Positions 27,887-36,841 of a DNA stretch of 64,000 nucleotides are shown here, in pieces. This DNA is from Hyphomicrobiales bacterium (lineage in GTDB: Bacteria; Pseudomonadota; Alphaproteobacteria; Rhizobiales; Xanthobacteraceae). The stretch is taken from contig JAKFYI010000015.1 in assembly GCA_021730985.1 (NCBI GenBank), positions 1 to 64,000 of the forward strand, in the 5' to 3' direction. Position numbers and translations under genes: made by a program. The first letter of the stretch is position 1. Every line of letters begins with the position of its first letter. Below the pieces are notes generated by a model. That model worked only from the letters and a program-made list of their open reading frames with translations, made no database searches and was not told the DNA's origin.

Positions 27887-28097
27887 GGAGTTTTTGGCGC
27901 AGTCTCAGGACATGGCGGGATTTCATCTATCCTCGCCTGTTTTCATTTTCACCCTTTGAAATCATTGCCGAATAAAAAATCTATCCCCGGGTGCTTCCGG
28001 CGCTCTTATCTTTTGCGCGCCTTGCTCATTCGAGGGCGTCGTCTTAAGCGGCGTTTGATGACGGAGCGGGGCCGGTCTCCCCCATATTGGAGATCGA

Positions 28098-28278
28098 ATG
28101 GAGCGCCGGGAGGCGCAGCGGCCTACGTCATTGGCCGCGCGCATCCCGCAAGCGGCGATCTTCGGTAACGGAGATATCGCCGTGGATGCGCTTGGCGGGC
28201 CGCAAGGCTCGCCCGGCAGGTCTCGTCAGCCTGCTGACCAAGGGCGGCGATCCGCCCTGGCGCCTCCCGGCGCTCCAT
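28098..28278. repeat. 181-bp element with 19-bp perfect inverted ends
   Basis: Ends ATGGAGCGCCGGGAGGCGC (28098-28116) and its exact reverse complement (28260-28278) enclose 143 bp that contains further internal complementarity. A transcript of either strand would fold into one long stem with a branched interior. It could be a small non-autonomous mobile repeat or a structured RNA. No flanking target duplication is evident. Confidence 0.6.
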
Positions 28279-28290
28279 CCCCTCGGGGAA

Positions 28291-28323
28291 ACGGAAAAAA
28301 GGGAAAGACGGCGCCGGTCCGTC
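28291..28323 (-). terminator. Probable purH terminator
   Basis: Minus-strand hairpin GACGG/CCGTC (arms 28319-28323 and 28307-28311) followed by TTTCCCTTTTTTCC, about 37 bp after the purH stop. The stem is short. Confidence 0.55.
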
Positions 28324-28359
28324 TCTAAACAACCGGCGGCGGAGCGTTGGCTAAATCCA

Positions 28360-29949
28360 CTAATGCCGGAAATGCCGCGTGCCGGTGAACACCATCGCAA
28401 CACCATGCTCGTCGGCGGCCTTGATCACTTCGTCGTCGCGCATCGAGCCGCCGGGCTGGATCACCGCGGTCGCGCCGGCTTCGATCGCAACCAGCAAGCC
28501 GTCGGCGAACGGGAAGAATGCATCCGACGCGACAACCGAACCTTTGGTCAGCGGCGCCGCGAGCTTCAATTCCTTCGCCGCGTCCTCGGCCTTGCGCGCG
28601 GCGATGCGCGCCGAGTCGATGCGGCTCATCTGACCCGCGCCGATGCCTACAGTGGCGCGATCCTTGGCATAGACGATGGTGTTCGACTTGACGTGCTTGG
28701 CGACGCGAAACGCAAAGCGCAGATCGTCGAGTTCGGCCCCGGTCGGCGCGCGCTTGGTGACCGTCGTCAACTGCATCTCGTCGACCGTAGCGTTGTCGCG
28801 CGATTGAACCAGCAGTCCGCCGGCGACGGACTTCACCGTGAGGCCGGACTCGCGCGGGTCGGGCAATCCGCCGGCCAGCAGCAGCCGCAGGTTCTTCTTC
28901 GCTGCGACGATGGCGATGGCTTCGTCGCTGGCGTCCGGCGCGATGATCACCTCGGTGAAAATCTCGGTGATGGCCTTGGCCGCCTCGGCGTCGAGCGTGC
29001 GGTTGAGCGCAACGATGCCGCCGAACGCCGACGTGGAGTCGCAGGCCAGCGCCTTGCGGTAGGCCTTTGCGAGGTTCGCGCCCTCGGCGACGCCGCACGG
29101 ATTGGCGTGCTTGACGATCACGCAGGCCGCGACGCGCCGGGCGTCGAACTCGGCGACGCATTCGTAGGCCGCGTCGGTGTCGTTGATGTTGTTGTAGGAG
29201 AGCTGCTTGCCCTGCGCCTGCCGCGCGGAGGCGACGCCGAACCGGCTGCCGGGCGAGCGATAGAACGCGGCGCTCTGGTGCGGGTTCTCGCCATAACGCA
29301 ATGCCTCGGCGAGCCGTCCGCCGAACGCACGAAACGCCGGAGCCTGATCGCCCAACTCACCCGTGAACCAGTTGGAGATCGCGGCGTCGTAGGCGGCGGT
29401 GCGCGCATAGGCCTTGGCGGCGAGCTTCTTGCGCAGCGCCAGCGTGGTGGAGCCTGTGTGCTCGGTCAACTCGGCGAGCACGGCGGCGTAGTCCTCCGGC
29501 TCGACGACGACCGCGACATCGGCGTGGTTCTTCGCCGCGGCGCGGATCATCGCAGGTCCCCCGATGTCGATGTTCTCCACGCAGTCGTCGTAGGGCGCGT
29601 TTTTGGCGACGGTGGATTCGAACGGATAGAGGTTCACCACCACGAGATCGATCGGCTTGATGCCATGAGCGGCCATCGCCGCGGCGTGATCCTTGTTGCC
29701 GCGGATCGCCAGCAGTCCGCCGTGCACCTTGGGATGCAGCGTCTTGACGCGGCCGTCCATCATTTCGGGAAAGCCGGTCAGGTCGGAGACGTCGAGCACC
29801 TTCAGCCCGGCGTCCTTGAGCGCCTTGGCGGTGCCGCCGGTCGAAACCAGCTCGGCGCCGTGGCCCGCCAGCGCGCGGGCGAATTCGGCGAGCCCGGTCT
29901 TGTCGGACACCGACAGCAGGGCGCGGGTGACTTTGCGCAATTCGGTCAT
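28360..29949 (-). CDS. purH: Bifunctional AICAR formyltransferase/IMP cyclohydrolase
   Basis: 529-residue enzyme for the last two steps of IMP synthesis. N-terminal MGS-like IMP cyclohydrolase domain (1 to about 130; [34 protein letters not shown]) and C-terminal AICAR transformylase domain with the catalytic Lys280-His281 in IVKHANPCG and the [10 protein letters not shown] and [12 protein letters not shown] blocks near the end. The ATG ending at 29949 gives the family start [16 protein letters not shown]; a longer frame to 30021 is not supported. In a minus-strand group with the heparinase-like and rsmB genes, an order common in Hyphomicrobiales. Confidence 0.97.
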   Translation of the reverse strand: MTELRKVTRALLSVSDKTGLAEFARALAGHGAELVSTGGTAKALKDAGLKVLDVSDLTGFPEMMDGRVKTLHPKVHGGLLAIRGNKDHAAAMAAHGIKPIDLVVVNLYPFESTVAKNAPYDDCVENIDIGGPAMIRAAAKNHADVAVVVEPEDYAAVLAELTEHTGSTTLALRKKLAAKAYARTAAYDAAISNWFTGELGDQAPAFRAFGGRLAEALRYGENPHQSAAFYRSPGSRFGVASARQAQGKQLSYNNINDTDAAYECVAEFDARRVAACVIVKHANPCGVAEGANLAKAYRKALACDSTSAFGGIVALNRTLDAEAAKAITEIFTEVIIAPDASDEAIAIVAAKKNLRLLLAGGLPDPRESGLTVKSVAGGLLVQSRDNATVDEMQLTTVTKRAPTGAELDDLRFAFRVAKHVKSNTIVYAKDRATVGIGAGQMSRIDSARIAARKAEDAAKELKLAAPLTKGSVVASDAFFPFADGLLVAIEAGATAVIQPGGSMRDDEVIKAADEHGVAMVFTGTRHFRH

Positions 29950-30037
29950 GTCGAAGCTTGCCCTGTCATGTCGCAGGCGAGCGTAGCGATGCCGTGCTTT
30001 GCGCGGCACCGCCGGCCGCATGATATCAACCGCAAAA

Positions 30038-31789
30038 TCAGGTCAGCGGCAGTTCGGGCGTCTCGTCGCGGCCGCGAGCCTTGCCGCCGGCCGGCGTGAC
30101 GTAGCTGAAGCTCCAGTGCACCCGCGGCACTTTGCGGGCGCGGCCGTAGATCACCATCTGCACGGTACGGCGCGGTCCGTCGGGGCCGGAGAGGAATACG
30201 CTTTCCTCAAGCTCGACGCGGTCCTCGTGGGCGTTGAAGGTCCACACCTCGCGATTGGGCAGCATCAGCATGACGCCGCGGCCGTCGGTCAGCTTGTTGG
30301 CCTTGATGGTCGGATGCAGGTGGAACCGCACGGCGAACTCGTCCGGCACGTCCTGGGGCAGCAAGTCGCTGTCCACCGGCACGAACAAATCCTCGCCGTC
30401 GAGCCGGTTGCCTTCGGCGGCCAGCCGCAGCGCGCGCTGGTGCACGACGCTGTAGCGGTCGCCGTAGCCGTCATGCGAGGCACGCAGCAGCGTGGCGTCG
30501 GCGCGCTCCTCGCGTGCGACCGGAACCTGTTCGGGCCCGGACACGATCGGCGTGCCGATCAGGCTCTTGAACGACGAGGTTTCCAGGAAGCGGCACGATG
30601 AGGAGTCGTTGAATACCACGGTGGAATGCGCGGCGGTGGCGCGCGCCACCTGCCGCCAGGTTTCGCGGCTGGTGCCCGGCAGACCGCAATTCACCACGAT
30701 GCGTTGCGGGCCGGACGACAGCTCGAACGCCAGGCAACCGGCATGGGCCTCCTGACTCATGCCGAGCGGCGGCGGCACGCCGGTGTCCATCACCACCAGC
30801 AAATCCTTGACCTCGACGCGCTGGTAGCCCGAGTGCGGTGCGTTGGCGAGCGGCGCGCCGCGCGCATCGTCGTAGGCCAGGATGGTGGAGATGAGTTCGG
30901 GCTGGGTCGGTCCCATGCCGTTGAACTGCGCGAAGTTGCCGTCGGCATGGCGGAAGAACCGCAGCATCGGCATCATGCGGTCGATCGCGTTGTTGAGCTG
31001 CGGCGGCGGCGACATGTTGCACGCCGCGAACGCCTGCCGCAGCGGCAGCAGGTCGAGCAGCACCTCGATCAGCGCGCCGGGATTGCGGCTGACGTGGCCG
31101 CCGTCGGGCAGGATCTGGCGCTCCACTTCGGCGACCAGGTTTTTGACCGCAGTTTTGAGGTGCCGCGCCTGTCCCGCCATGCACAGTGCCGCATAGGTGA
31201 GCGCGACCAGCGAGTGCATCCGCGGCACGCCCTCGCGGGCATCGGGCGCGGTGTGCCGCAGGTAGCGCACCTGGCGCTGCAGGCTGCGCATGAAGCGGCG
31301 ATAGAACGGCTCATCGGCATCGTGCAGCACCAGCGGCGCCTGGCTGAGCCAGGCGATGATGCGCCGCGCCATGATGTCGGGCTGCCAGGCGATCGGATGA
31401 AACGAGCCCTGCAGCGTGATCCATTCGTCCACCAGCGCACGCGCATTGGCGCGGGTGATGCTCGATTCCGCGGCGCGCAGATGACGCAGCCAGCCGAACC
31501 CGAGTACGGCTGCGGCCCATTCCTCCGACGGCGGCGTGATCTCGAACGGCGAGCGGCCGTCGCAGATCACCACCTTGCCGGCGAACGCGAAGCGGCCGGC
31601 GTAGATTTCGCTGGCGCGGGTGCCGTCGGCGGTTCGCAGATCCTGCGGCGCGATCACCAGCCGGTCGGTCTTGCCTGTGTTCCAGCGGATCAGCGGATGG
31701 CCGCGCACGCGGCCCGCCGTGTTGCGGACGGAGCGGCGCGCCAGGAGCACCGACAGCCGGACGCGTTCCGCCAACGAAAGCCTGGCCAT
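30038..31789 (-). CDS. Heparinase II/III family protein
   Basis: 583 residues: N-terminal (alpha/alpha) toroid-like region (to about 300) and a C-terminal beta-sandwich of the heparinase II/III type ([29 protein letters not shown] split across 365-395; [22 protein letters not shown]). Such enzymes cleave uronate-containing polysaccharides by elimination, but this alphaproteobacterial subfamily lies next to housekeeping genes (purH, rsmB) and has no obvious signal peptide, so a role in envelope polysaccharide turnover is only a guess. No glycan cluster is nearby. Confidence 0.82.
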   Translation of the reverse strand: MARLSLAERVRLSVLLARRSVRNTAGRVRGHPLIRWNTGKTDRLVIAPQDLRTADGTRASEIYAGRFAFAGKVVICDGRSPFEITPPSEEWAAAVLGFGWLRHLRAAESSITRANARALVDEWITLQGSFHPIAWQPDIMARRIIAWLSQAPLVLHDADEPFYRRFMRSLQRQVRYLRHTAPDAREGVPRMHSLVALTYAALCMAGQARHLKTAVKNLVAEVERQILPDGGHVSRNPGALIEVLLDLLPLRQAFAACNMSPPPQLNNAIDRMMPMLRFFRHADGNFAQFNGMGPTQPELISTILAYDDARGAPLANAPHSGYQRVEVKDLLVVMDTGVPPPLGMSQEAHAGCLAFELSSGPQRIVVNCGLPGTSRETWRQVARATAAHSTVVFNDSSSCRFLETSSFKSLIGTPIVSGPEQVPVAREERADATLLRASHDGYGDRYSVVHQRALRLAAEGNRLDGEDLFVPVDSDLLPQDVPDEFAVRFHLHPTIKANKLTDGRGVMLMLPNREVWTFNAHEDRVELEESVFLSGPDGPRRTVQMVIYGRARKVPRVHWSFSYVTPAGGKARGRDETPELPLT

Positions 31790-31896
31790 GGAAGCGTCCG
31801 CCTCTTCTTAAGCTCCGCGGTTGCGCAACGCTCCCGCCGTTCCCCAGGCCATCATATAACGAAGGGCCGAACAGCGGCCAACTGCCGCAAGAGCTT

Positions 31897-33222
31897 CTAG
31901 TTTTTGACGATTCTGGCCGCGAAGAAGCCGTCCAGGCCGGCCATTCGCGGCTCCGGGTCGGGCAGGTGGCACGGCAATGTCCGCAGATCGCCCTGTGGCG
32001 AGATGCATTCGGCCCGCCCGCCGATCTCATGGGCCTTGATCGGGCGGCGTTGCAGCGCCGGATTGCGCGCCAGCAGCGCGGCGATGGCCTGCTCGCCCTC
32101 CTCGGCCTCGAGTGAACATGTGCAATAGACCAGCGTGCCGCCGGGCCGCACCAGTTCGGCGGCGCGGTCCAGCAGCCGGGCCTGCAGCGCGGTGAGCCGG
32201 ATCAGCTCGATCTCGTTCTTCAGCCAGGGGATATCCGGATGGCGGCGGATGGTGCCGGTGGCGAGGCACGGCGCGTCGATCAGCACGGCATCGAACGGTC
32301 CGCCCTGCCATTGTGTGGCGTCGGCCTTGACCACTTCGGCTTCCAGCCCGAGCCGCGCCATATTTTCGCGCAGGCGTTTGAGCCGCTGCTCGGAGCGGTC
32401 GACCGCGGTGACGCGTGCGCCGGCTGCGGCCAGCTGCGCGGTCTTGCCGCCCGGTGCGGCGCAAAGGTCGGCGACGGTCAGGCCTTTCATGTCGCCGAGC
32501 AGCCGCGCCGGGATCGCGGCGGCGGCGTCCTGCACCCACCAGGCGCCGGAATCGAAGCCCACCATCCGCGTTACCGGGCCATGCGCGGCAATGCGCACCG
32601 AGCCGGTCGGCAGCACCCGGCCGTCAAGCCGCGCCGCCCATTGCTGCGGCTCGTCCTTCACCGTGAGATCGAGCGCGGGCTCGGTGGCGTTGGCAGTGGC
32701 GATGGCGCGCGCGGTGTCCTCGCCGTAGTGCGCCTTCCAGCGCTTCAGCAGCCATCCCGGCGTGTCGAGCGTGGCGGAATCGAGTGTGGCGAGCCGCGCG
32801 GCCCCTTCGCGGGCGACCCGGCGCAGCACCGCATTGACCAGCGCGGAATAATGCTTGCCGTAGCGGTCCTCGTGCACCAGCCGGACCGACAGATCGACCG
32901 CGGCATGATCGGGCACGTCCAGAAACAGGATCTGCGCGGCGCCGATCAGCAGCGCGTTCTCCACCGTCGGCGCATGAGGCGGCAGGCCGCGATCGAGGAA
33001 CCCGGCCAGCAGATAGCGCAGCGTGCCGAGCCGCCGCGCGACGGTCGCGACGATGATCCGCACCAGCGCGCGGTCGCGATCTTCCAGCGCTTCGAGCGGA
33101 CCGGCTTCAAGCAGTTCGTCGAGCGGGCGCTTGCGCTGAACCACGCCATCCACGATGTCCGCGGCGATGCGCCGGACGGGCATGCCGGGTGTGGTGGTTT
33201 CGGGGGATACGGTTGGCGCCAT
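31897..33222 (-). CDS. rsmB: 16S rRNA m5C967-type methyltransferase, RsmB/NOP family
   Basis: 441 residues: NusB-like N-terminal RNA-binding domain (to about 150) and a Rossmann methyltransferase domain with the SAM loop LCAAPGGK (253-260), motif IV DAPC (Cys319, product release) and motif VI YCTCSLE (catalytic Cys369). Transfers methyl to a cytosine of 16S rRNA. The start is set at the ATG ending at 33222; the frame is open farther but those residues (TGSPAFAGDD) are translation of the extragenic repeat upstream. A later ATG (MPVRRI) is a possible alternative start. Confidence 0.93.
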   Translation of the reverse strand: MAPTVSPETTTPGMPVRRIAADIVDGVVQRKRPLDELLEAGPLEALEDRDRALVRIIVATVARRLGTLRYLLAGFLDRGLPPHAPTVENALLIGAAQILFLDVPDHAAVDLSVRLVHEDRYGKHYSALVNAVLRRVAREGAARLATLDSATLDTPGWLLKRWKAHYGEDTARAIATANATEPALDLTVKDEPQQWAARLDGRVLPTGSVRIAAHGPVTRMVGFDSGAWWVQDAAAAIPARLLGDMKGLTVADLCAAPGGKTAQLAAAGARVTAVDRSEQRLKRLRENMARLGLEAEVVKADATQWQGGPFDAVLIDAPCLATGTIRRHPDIPWLKNEIELIRLTALQARLLDRAAELVRPGGTLVYCTCSLEAEEGEQAIAALLARNPALQRRPIKAHEIGGRAECISPQGDLRTLPCHLPDPEPRMAGLDGFFAARIVKN

Positions 33223-33233
33223 GCTTGCTCGGG

Positions 33234-33349
33234 TGTCATCGCCCGCGAAAGCGGGCGATCCAGTAATCGCGGTGCAGATGTGAGGCACGACCGCGCATCA
33301 ACCGCAAGGGCGGAGGTTACTGGATGCCCGCTTCCGCGGGCATGACAGC
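33234..33349. repeat. Extragenic palindromic repeat, family B (copy 3)
   Basis: Facing arms GTCATCGCCCGCGAAAGCGG and CCGCTTCCGCGGGCATGAC with inner TCCAGTAA/TTACTGGA, separated by about 55 bp. Lies between rsmB and htpX. Confidence 0.75.
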
Positions 33350-33370
33350 AGGCTTTTCGCTACGTAGCGA

Positions 33371-34324
33371 TCAGCCCCAAGGCCCGCTGCGCCGGCCGCC
33401 GCCGCCCCAAGGTCCGCGGGATGGGGTGGGCTGCGCCTGGGCGGGGCGCGCGCCGCCCTGGAACCCGCCGCTCTGACCCATGCGGCGGGCCAGTTCCTGC
33501 AGCGCGGCGACGCGGTTCTCGGTGGCCGGATGGGTCGAGAACAGGTTGTCCATCCGCTGTCCGCTGAGCGGATTGACGATGAACATGTGCGCGGTGGCCG
33601 GATTGCGCTCGGCCATGTCGTTCGGGATCTGGTGCGCCGCGCTCTCCAGCCGCTGCAGCGCCGCGGCGAGCCACTCGGGCTTCCCGACGATCTGGGCGCC
33701 GAGTTCGTCGGCGGAGTACTCGCGGGTCCGGCTGATCGCCATCTGCACCAGCATGGCGGCCAGCGGCGCCAGGATCACCATCGCCAGCGTGCCGATGATG
33801 CCCATGCCGCCGTTGTTGTTGTCGCGGTTGCCGCCGAAGAACATTCCGAACTGCGCCAGCATCGAGATCGCGCCGGCGAAGGTCGCGGTGATCGTCATGA
33901 TCAGCGTGTCGTGGTTCTTGATGTGGGCGAGCTCGTGCGCGATCACGCCGGCCACTTCCTCGCGGCTGAGATGCTGCAGCAGGCCGGTCGTCACCGCGAC
34001 CGCGGCGTTTTCCGGGTTGCGGCCGGTGGCAAACGCGTTCGGCTGCGGATTGTCCATCAGATAAACGCGCGGCATCGGCAGCCCGGCGCGCTGCGACAAC
34101 TCGGCCACCATGCGGAACACGTCGGGCGCGGTGCGCTCATCGATCTCCTGCGCGCCGGTCATCGACAGAACGGCCTTGTCGGAATTCCAGTAGGTGAACA
34201 GGTTCATGCCGGCGGCGATCACCAGCGCAATGAGCGCGCCGGTCTGTCCGCCGATCAGGAAGCCGACGCCCATGAACAGGGCGGTCAGGCCTGCCAGCAG
34301 AAGGGCCGTACGGAAATAGTTCAT
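33371..34324 (-). CDS. htpX: Membrane-bound zinc protease HtpX
   Basis: 317-residue M48 metalloprotease that degrades misfolded inner-membrane proteins. Zinc site HELAH (His130, His134; Glu131 catalytic) and third ligand Glu202 in [10 protein letters not shown]; membrane helices at 5-45 and around 140-165 and 178-198. The C-terminus is a Gly/Pro-rich low-complexity tail ([16 protein letters not shown] region). Divergent from the DUF1674 gene. Confidence 0.95.
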   Translation of the reverse strand: MNYFRTALLLAGLTALFMGVGFLIGGQTGALIALVIAAGMNLFTYWNSDKAVLSMTGAQEIDERTAPDVFRMVAELSQRAGLPMPRVYLMDNPQPNAFATGRNPENAAVAVTTGLLQHLSREEVAGVIAHELAHIKNHDTLIMTITATFAGAISMLAQFGMFFGGNRDNNNGGMGIIGTLAMVILAPLAAMLVQMAISRTREYSADELGAQIVGKPEWLAAALQRLESAAHQIPNDMAERNPATAHMFIVNPLSGQRMDNLFSTHPATENRVAALQELARRMGQSGGFQGGARPAQAQPTPSRGPWGGGGRRSGPWG

Positions 34325-34416
34325 GACGCAGCCTCCGGCGCGCGGCTCGAGAGAAGCCGCAGCGGAAAAATGGGAATGCCGGACCTGACTTCAAGCGCCC
34401 CGGCTCAAGGCCCGGC

Positions 34417-34444
34417 TTGACCCGTGCCAATTCAAGCGTAATTC
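34417..34444 (+). promoter_or_regulatory. Promoter of the DUF1674 gene
   Basis: -35 TTGACC (34417-34422), 16-bp spacer, -10 TAATTC (34439-34444). Transcription would start at about 34451, the A of the start codon, again implying a leaderless message. Confidence 0.45.
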
Positions 34445-34450
34445 AAGGCG

Positions 34451-34648
34451 ATGGCCGACCCCGACAAGCCCGATAGCGTCAAGAAGCCGCTGCCCCCCGC
34501 AGCCGAGCGCGCGTTGGCTGAGGCCGCAGCGCGGCGCGCCGAATTCGATCGCAGGGACGCCGAACGCCCCAAGGAAACCGGCCGGAAGGGCCCCGATCCG
34601 GCCCGTTACGGCGACTGGGAAAACAAGGGGATCGCCTCGGATTTCTGA
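34451..34648 (+). CDS. DUF1674 / succinate dehydrogenase assembly factor 4 homologue
   Basis: 65-residue protein whose C-terminal half, ETGRKGPDPARYGDWE and then KGIASDF, is the DUF1674 signature. The mitochondrial homologue SDHAF4/Sdh8 shields the flavinated SdhA subunit during complex II assembly, so a role in succinate dehydrogenase assembly is likely. The N-terminal part is a charged helix. No ribosome site is visible before the ATG, in line with the promoter position. The sdh genes are not nearby. Confidence 0.88.
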   Translation: MADPDKPDSVKKPLPPAAERALAEAAARRAEFDRRDAERPKETGRKGPDPARYGDWENKGIASDF

Positions 34649-34705
34649 TCCGCAGGGCCACAACCGCCGAGCCGATTTCGGAACATCCACCCTTGCAGAT
34701 TGCGC

Positions 34706-34735
34706 TTGCCTCGGCGCCGCGACTCGACTTATAGT
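34706..34735 (+). promoter_or_regulatory. Native promoter of the thermonuclease gene, split by the IS
   Basis: -35-like TTGCCT (34706-34711), 18-bp spacer and -10 TATAGT (34730-34735). The -10 lies inside the 8-bp target duplication, so the IS separates this -35 from the gene; a second copy of the -10 sits at 36825-36830. Confidence 0.45.
34728..34735. repeat. Target-site duplication, left copy
   Basis: CTTATAGT, repeated exactly at 36823-36830, directly outside the inverted repeats of the insertion sequence. Confidence 0.92.
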
Positions 34736-34759
34736 GGCGATTATCCCGGACTTGACTTA
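34736..34759. repeat. Left terminal inverted repeat of the IS
   Basis: 24 bp, exact reverse complement of 36799-36822. Confidence 0.95.
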
Positions 34760-34807
34760 TTGGATGGGCCACAATATATTCCTTCCATAGCTAGAGGGAG
34801 TAGCCAA

Positions 34808-34999
34808 ATGGCCGATATCAAAGCGCAAATCGCACGGGAGATTTACAAGGCCGTCAAAACGCTTGGTGGCGACGGCGTGCTGCTGTCCACAATTGGCAGT
34901 TACGGGGACACCCTGGACGATGACGATGTGCTGATCCTGTTGCGCGATTGGAATGCCGCCCGCCCGGCACCCGATCTGGCCCAGAAAACCCAGCACTGA
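34808..34999 (+). CDS. Small passenger protein of the IS
   Basis: 63 residues, starting MADIKAQIAREIYKAVK and containing an acidic stretch DTLDDDD followed by VLILLRDWNAAR. Good ribosome site (GAGGGAG) 8-14 bases before the ATG. It ends 15 bp before the transposase ATG and reads the same way, so it is likely cotranslated. I do not recognise the family. Size and acidity would allow a regulator or transposase partner; that is speculation. Confidence 0.6.
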   Translation: MADIKAQIAREIYKAVKTLGGDGVLLSTIGSYGDTLDDDDVLILLRDWNAARPAPDLAQKTQH

Positions 35000-35014
35000 G
35001 GGGGAGAGAACGTC

Positions 35015-35917
35015 ATGGCCAATCGTCCCAAGCCCGTTCCACAGATGACCATCGTGCAATTCGAGGCGATGTTTCCCCACGAGGAAGCTTGCCGGGCCTA
35101 TCTGATCGCCCGCCGCTGGCCGGATGGTGTCAATTGCCCGCGCTGCGGCAACACCGAAGTGACGGCGCTCGCCTCTGGCTTCCACTGGCAATGCTACGAG
35201 TGCGCCCCGGACACGTCCTACCGCTTCTCCCATTTGGCCGGGACGATCTTCGAGAACACCAACAAGCCGCTCCGCGACTGGTACCGCGTTGCTCACACGA
35301 TGCTGACCAGCAAGAAGGGCGTCAGCGCCTTGCAGATCATGCGGACGATGGGCTTCGGCTCTTACAAAACCGCCTGGTATATGTGCCATCGCATCCGTGT
35401 CGCTCTTGTCGAGAACGACATGGACAAACTCGGCGGCATCGTCGAAGTCGATGAAACGTGGATCGGCGGGAAGGACAAAAACAAACACGTCAGCAAGCGC
35501 GGTAAGGGCGGCAAGCACGCCCCCAGCACCAAGACGCCCGTGGTCGGCGCTGTGCAGCGCAAGGGCAACGTGGTCGCCCGCGTCCTGCAATTCGTTTCCA
35601 AAGCGGACTTGCAGGCTTTCGTCCACGAAACCGTCAGCCACAAGGTCAGCCTGTTGGCGACCGATGAAAACCCCGCATACAAATCGCTGACTGACTACCC
35701 GCACAAAACCGTCAATCACAGCGCCCGTCAGTACGTTGTCGGCGCGGTGCATACGAACACGATTGAAGGGTTCTGGAGCATCTTCAAGCGCGGCGTGGTC
35801 GGCTCGTATCACAAGGTCAGCGCCAAATATCTGCCGCTCTATGTTGCCGAGTTCCAATTCCGCTACAATAACCGCATGAACGAAGACATTTTCGGAACGG
35901 CGATTGAGGGATGCTGA
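35015..35917 (+). CDS. IS1595-family (ISXO2-like) transposase
   Basis: 300 residues with an N-terminal zinc-ribbon (Cys41, Cys44, Cys60, Cys63: CPRCGN and CYEC) and an ISXO2-type DDE domain: Asp146 in IVEVDETWIGG, Asp217 in LLATDENPAY and Glu251 in TNTIEGFWSIFKRGV. The reading frame is complete, so the element may be active. Its stop overlaps the start of the downstream passenger by 7 bases (ATGCTGA). Confidence 0.95.
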   Translation: MANRPKPVPQMTIVQFEAMFPHEEACRAYLIARRWPDGVNCPRCGNTEVTALASGFHWQCYECAPDTSYRFSHLAGTIFENTNKPLRDWYRVAHTMLTSKKGVSALQIMRTMGFGSYKTAWYMCHRIRVALVENDMDKLGGIVEVDETWIGGKDKNKHVSKRGKGGKHAPSTKTPVVGAVQRKGNVVARVLQFVSKADLQAFVHETVSHKVSLLATDENPAYKSLTDYPHKTVNHSARQYVVGAVHTNTIEGFWSIFKRGVVGSYHKVSAKYLPLYVAEFQFRYNNRMNEDIFGTAIEGC

Positions 35918-36729
35918 ACCGTCTTGCCAGCATTTTGATTGGATTAGTGGTCGTCGCGTTGATCGGTTTGGTAGCGGCGCACGAAGGTTCATTGTTGCCC
36001 CCATGGGAGCAAGTGAAGGCCAATTGCTACAAGCCCGTTCACCACGATCAATACGAATCCAGAAACAACGGCGAACGCGCCACTAAATATTTGGCCGTGT
36101 TGAAGTCCTCGCAGTCCGATCAGGCAGGAAGCAACGGCAATACAGAGCAGCGCCACGTTGAATTTGACTGCATGGTCGCGGAATACACCAAAATTCTGGC
36201 CCGCTTCACGCTCTGGCTTGTGGTGGCGACCACTGTATTGGGGGTCGGCACATTCGTCGCCGCACTGGCTGCGAAAGCGGCTGCGGATCACATTCCCGTT
36301 GTCGAACGCGCCTACATGTTCGGGGGGCCTACCAACATCGGCCTCACTGCCGATTTGTCCCAAGCAAGACTTGGCCTCACGGTAGACAACCCCGGTCGAA
36401 CACCGGCCATCCTCAAACGCGCGTGCATCGAATTTTCTGACACCGCTCCCGTGGGCAAGAAACCTCGCTACAGCGAGCGAATGGAGTCCCGCGACCTGGA
36501 CCTCGTCATCAACAGCAGCAATGGCCTTGCTTGGAGCGATATTCGAAACAAGATCATTCTGCCCATTGAAATATTTAGCGACACTACGGGCCCCCACTAT
36601 TGCTGGGGCCACTTTGAATACCTCGACATCTTTGGTCAGCGTCACATGTCCAGATTCTGTGCGCTGTTGCGTCCGAAGGACGGAAAATTCGAGCCCTTCG
36701 GAGGCGAAGCTTGGAACGCCTGGACCTAA
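35911..36729 (+). CDS. IS passenger: two-helix membrane protein of unknown function
   Basis: 272 residues. A membrane helix at about 6-24, a roughly 70-residue polar stretch with two Cys, a second helix at about 97-122, and then a soluble domain of about 150 residues rich in beta-type sequence (TNIGLTADLSQARLGLTVDN, split). The start codon overlaps the transposase stop (ATGCTGA), so it is probably translated by coupling. Proteins of this layout turn up as cargo in IS1595-type and other elements, but I cannot assign a function. Confidence 0.65.
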   Translation: MLNRLASILIGLVVVALIGLVAAHEGSLLPPWEQVKANCYKPVHHDQYESRNNGERATKYLAVLKSSQSDQAGSNGNTEQRHVEFDCMVAEYTKILARFTLWLVVATTVLGVGTFVAALAAKAAADHIPVVERAYMFGGPTNIGLTADLSQARLGLTVDNPGRTPAILKRACIEFSDTAPVGKKPRYSERMESRDLDLVINSSNGLAWSDIRNKIILPIEIFSDTTGPHYCWGHFEYLDIFGQRHMSRFCALLRPKDGKFEPFGGEAWNAWT

Positions 36730-36798
36730 CCAAATCGCGATAGCTACGACGACCAACGCGCTGCCCTGTCGGAGCCAGCGGTAGAAGGACTTTCTACC

Positions 36799-36822
36799 TA
36801 AGTCAAGTCCGGGATAATCGCC
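36799..36822. repeat. Right terminal inverted repeat of the IS
   Basis: 24 bp, exact reverse complement of 34736-34759. Confidence 0.95.
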
Positions 36823-36830
36823 CTTATAGT
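36823..36830. repeat. Target-site duplication, right copy
   Basis: CTTATAGT; contains the -10-like TATAGT that now lies next to IS sequence. Confidence 0.92.
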
Positions 36831-36841
36831 CCTAGGACTAT
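36826..36841. promoter_or_regulatory. 16-bp perfect palindrome over the nuclease start codon
   Basis: ATAGTCCTAGGACTAT is fully palindromic and overlaps the -10-like TATAGT and the first two bases of the ATG at 36840. Possible operator; the regulator is unknown. Confidence 0.4.

Larger units (their letters stand above)
27768..28359. other. 592-bp intergenic region with two repeat elements and a terminator
   Basis: No protein gene is supported. The region contains a family-B palindrome (27802-27886), an unremarkable AT-richer stretch (27900-28090), a 181-bp inverted-repeat element (28098-28278) and the probable purH terminator (28291-28323). Short open frames through the element on both strands look like translated repeat. 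Confidence 0.7.
34736..36822 (+). mobile_element. IS1595-family insertion sequence with passenger genes
   Basis: 2,087-bp element bounded by perfect 24-bp inverted repeats (34736-34759 and 36799-36822; outer end GGCGATTATCCC) and an 8-bp target duplication CTTATAGT, the size typical of the IS1595 family. It encodes a transposase (35015-35917) and two passengers, a 63-residue protein before it and a 272-residue membrane protein overlapping its end. Perfect ends and duplication indicate a recent insertion. Confidence 0.93.

Noticed and set aside
28098-28278. 6S RNA, tmRNA or RNase P RNA in the inverted-repeat element
   Set aside because: None of the conserved sequence blocks of those RNAs is present; only the inverted ends are clear.
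28123-28406. Short minus-strand open frames through the 181-bp element
   Set aside because: Their peptides (MERREAPG-type) are translated repeat; no ribosome site and no conserved product.
28087-30099. 670-codon plus-strand frame covering purH and the upstream repeat
   Set aside because: Antisense to purH; composition is that of a shadow.
33223-33288. 22-codon N-terminal extension of RsmB
   Set aside because: It is translated family-B repeat (TGSPAFAGDD).
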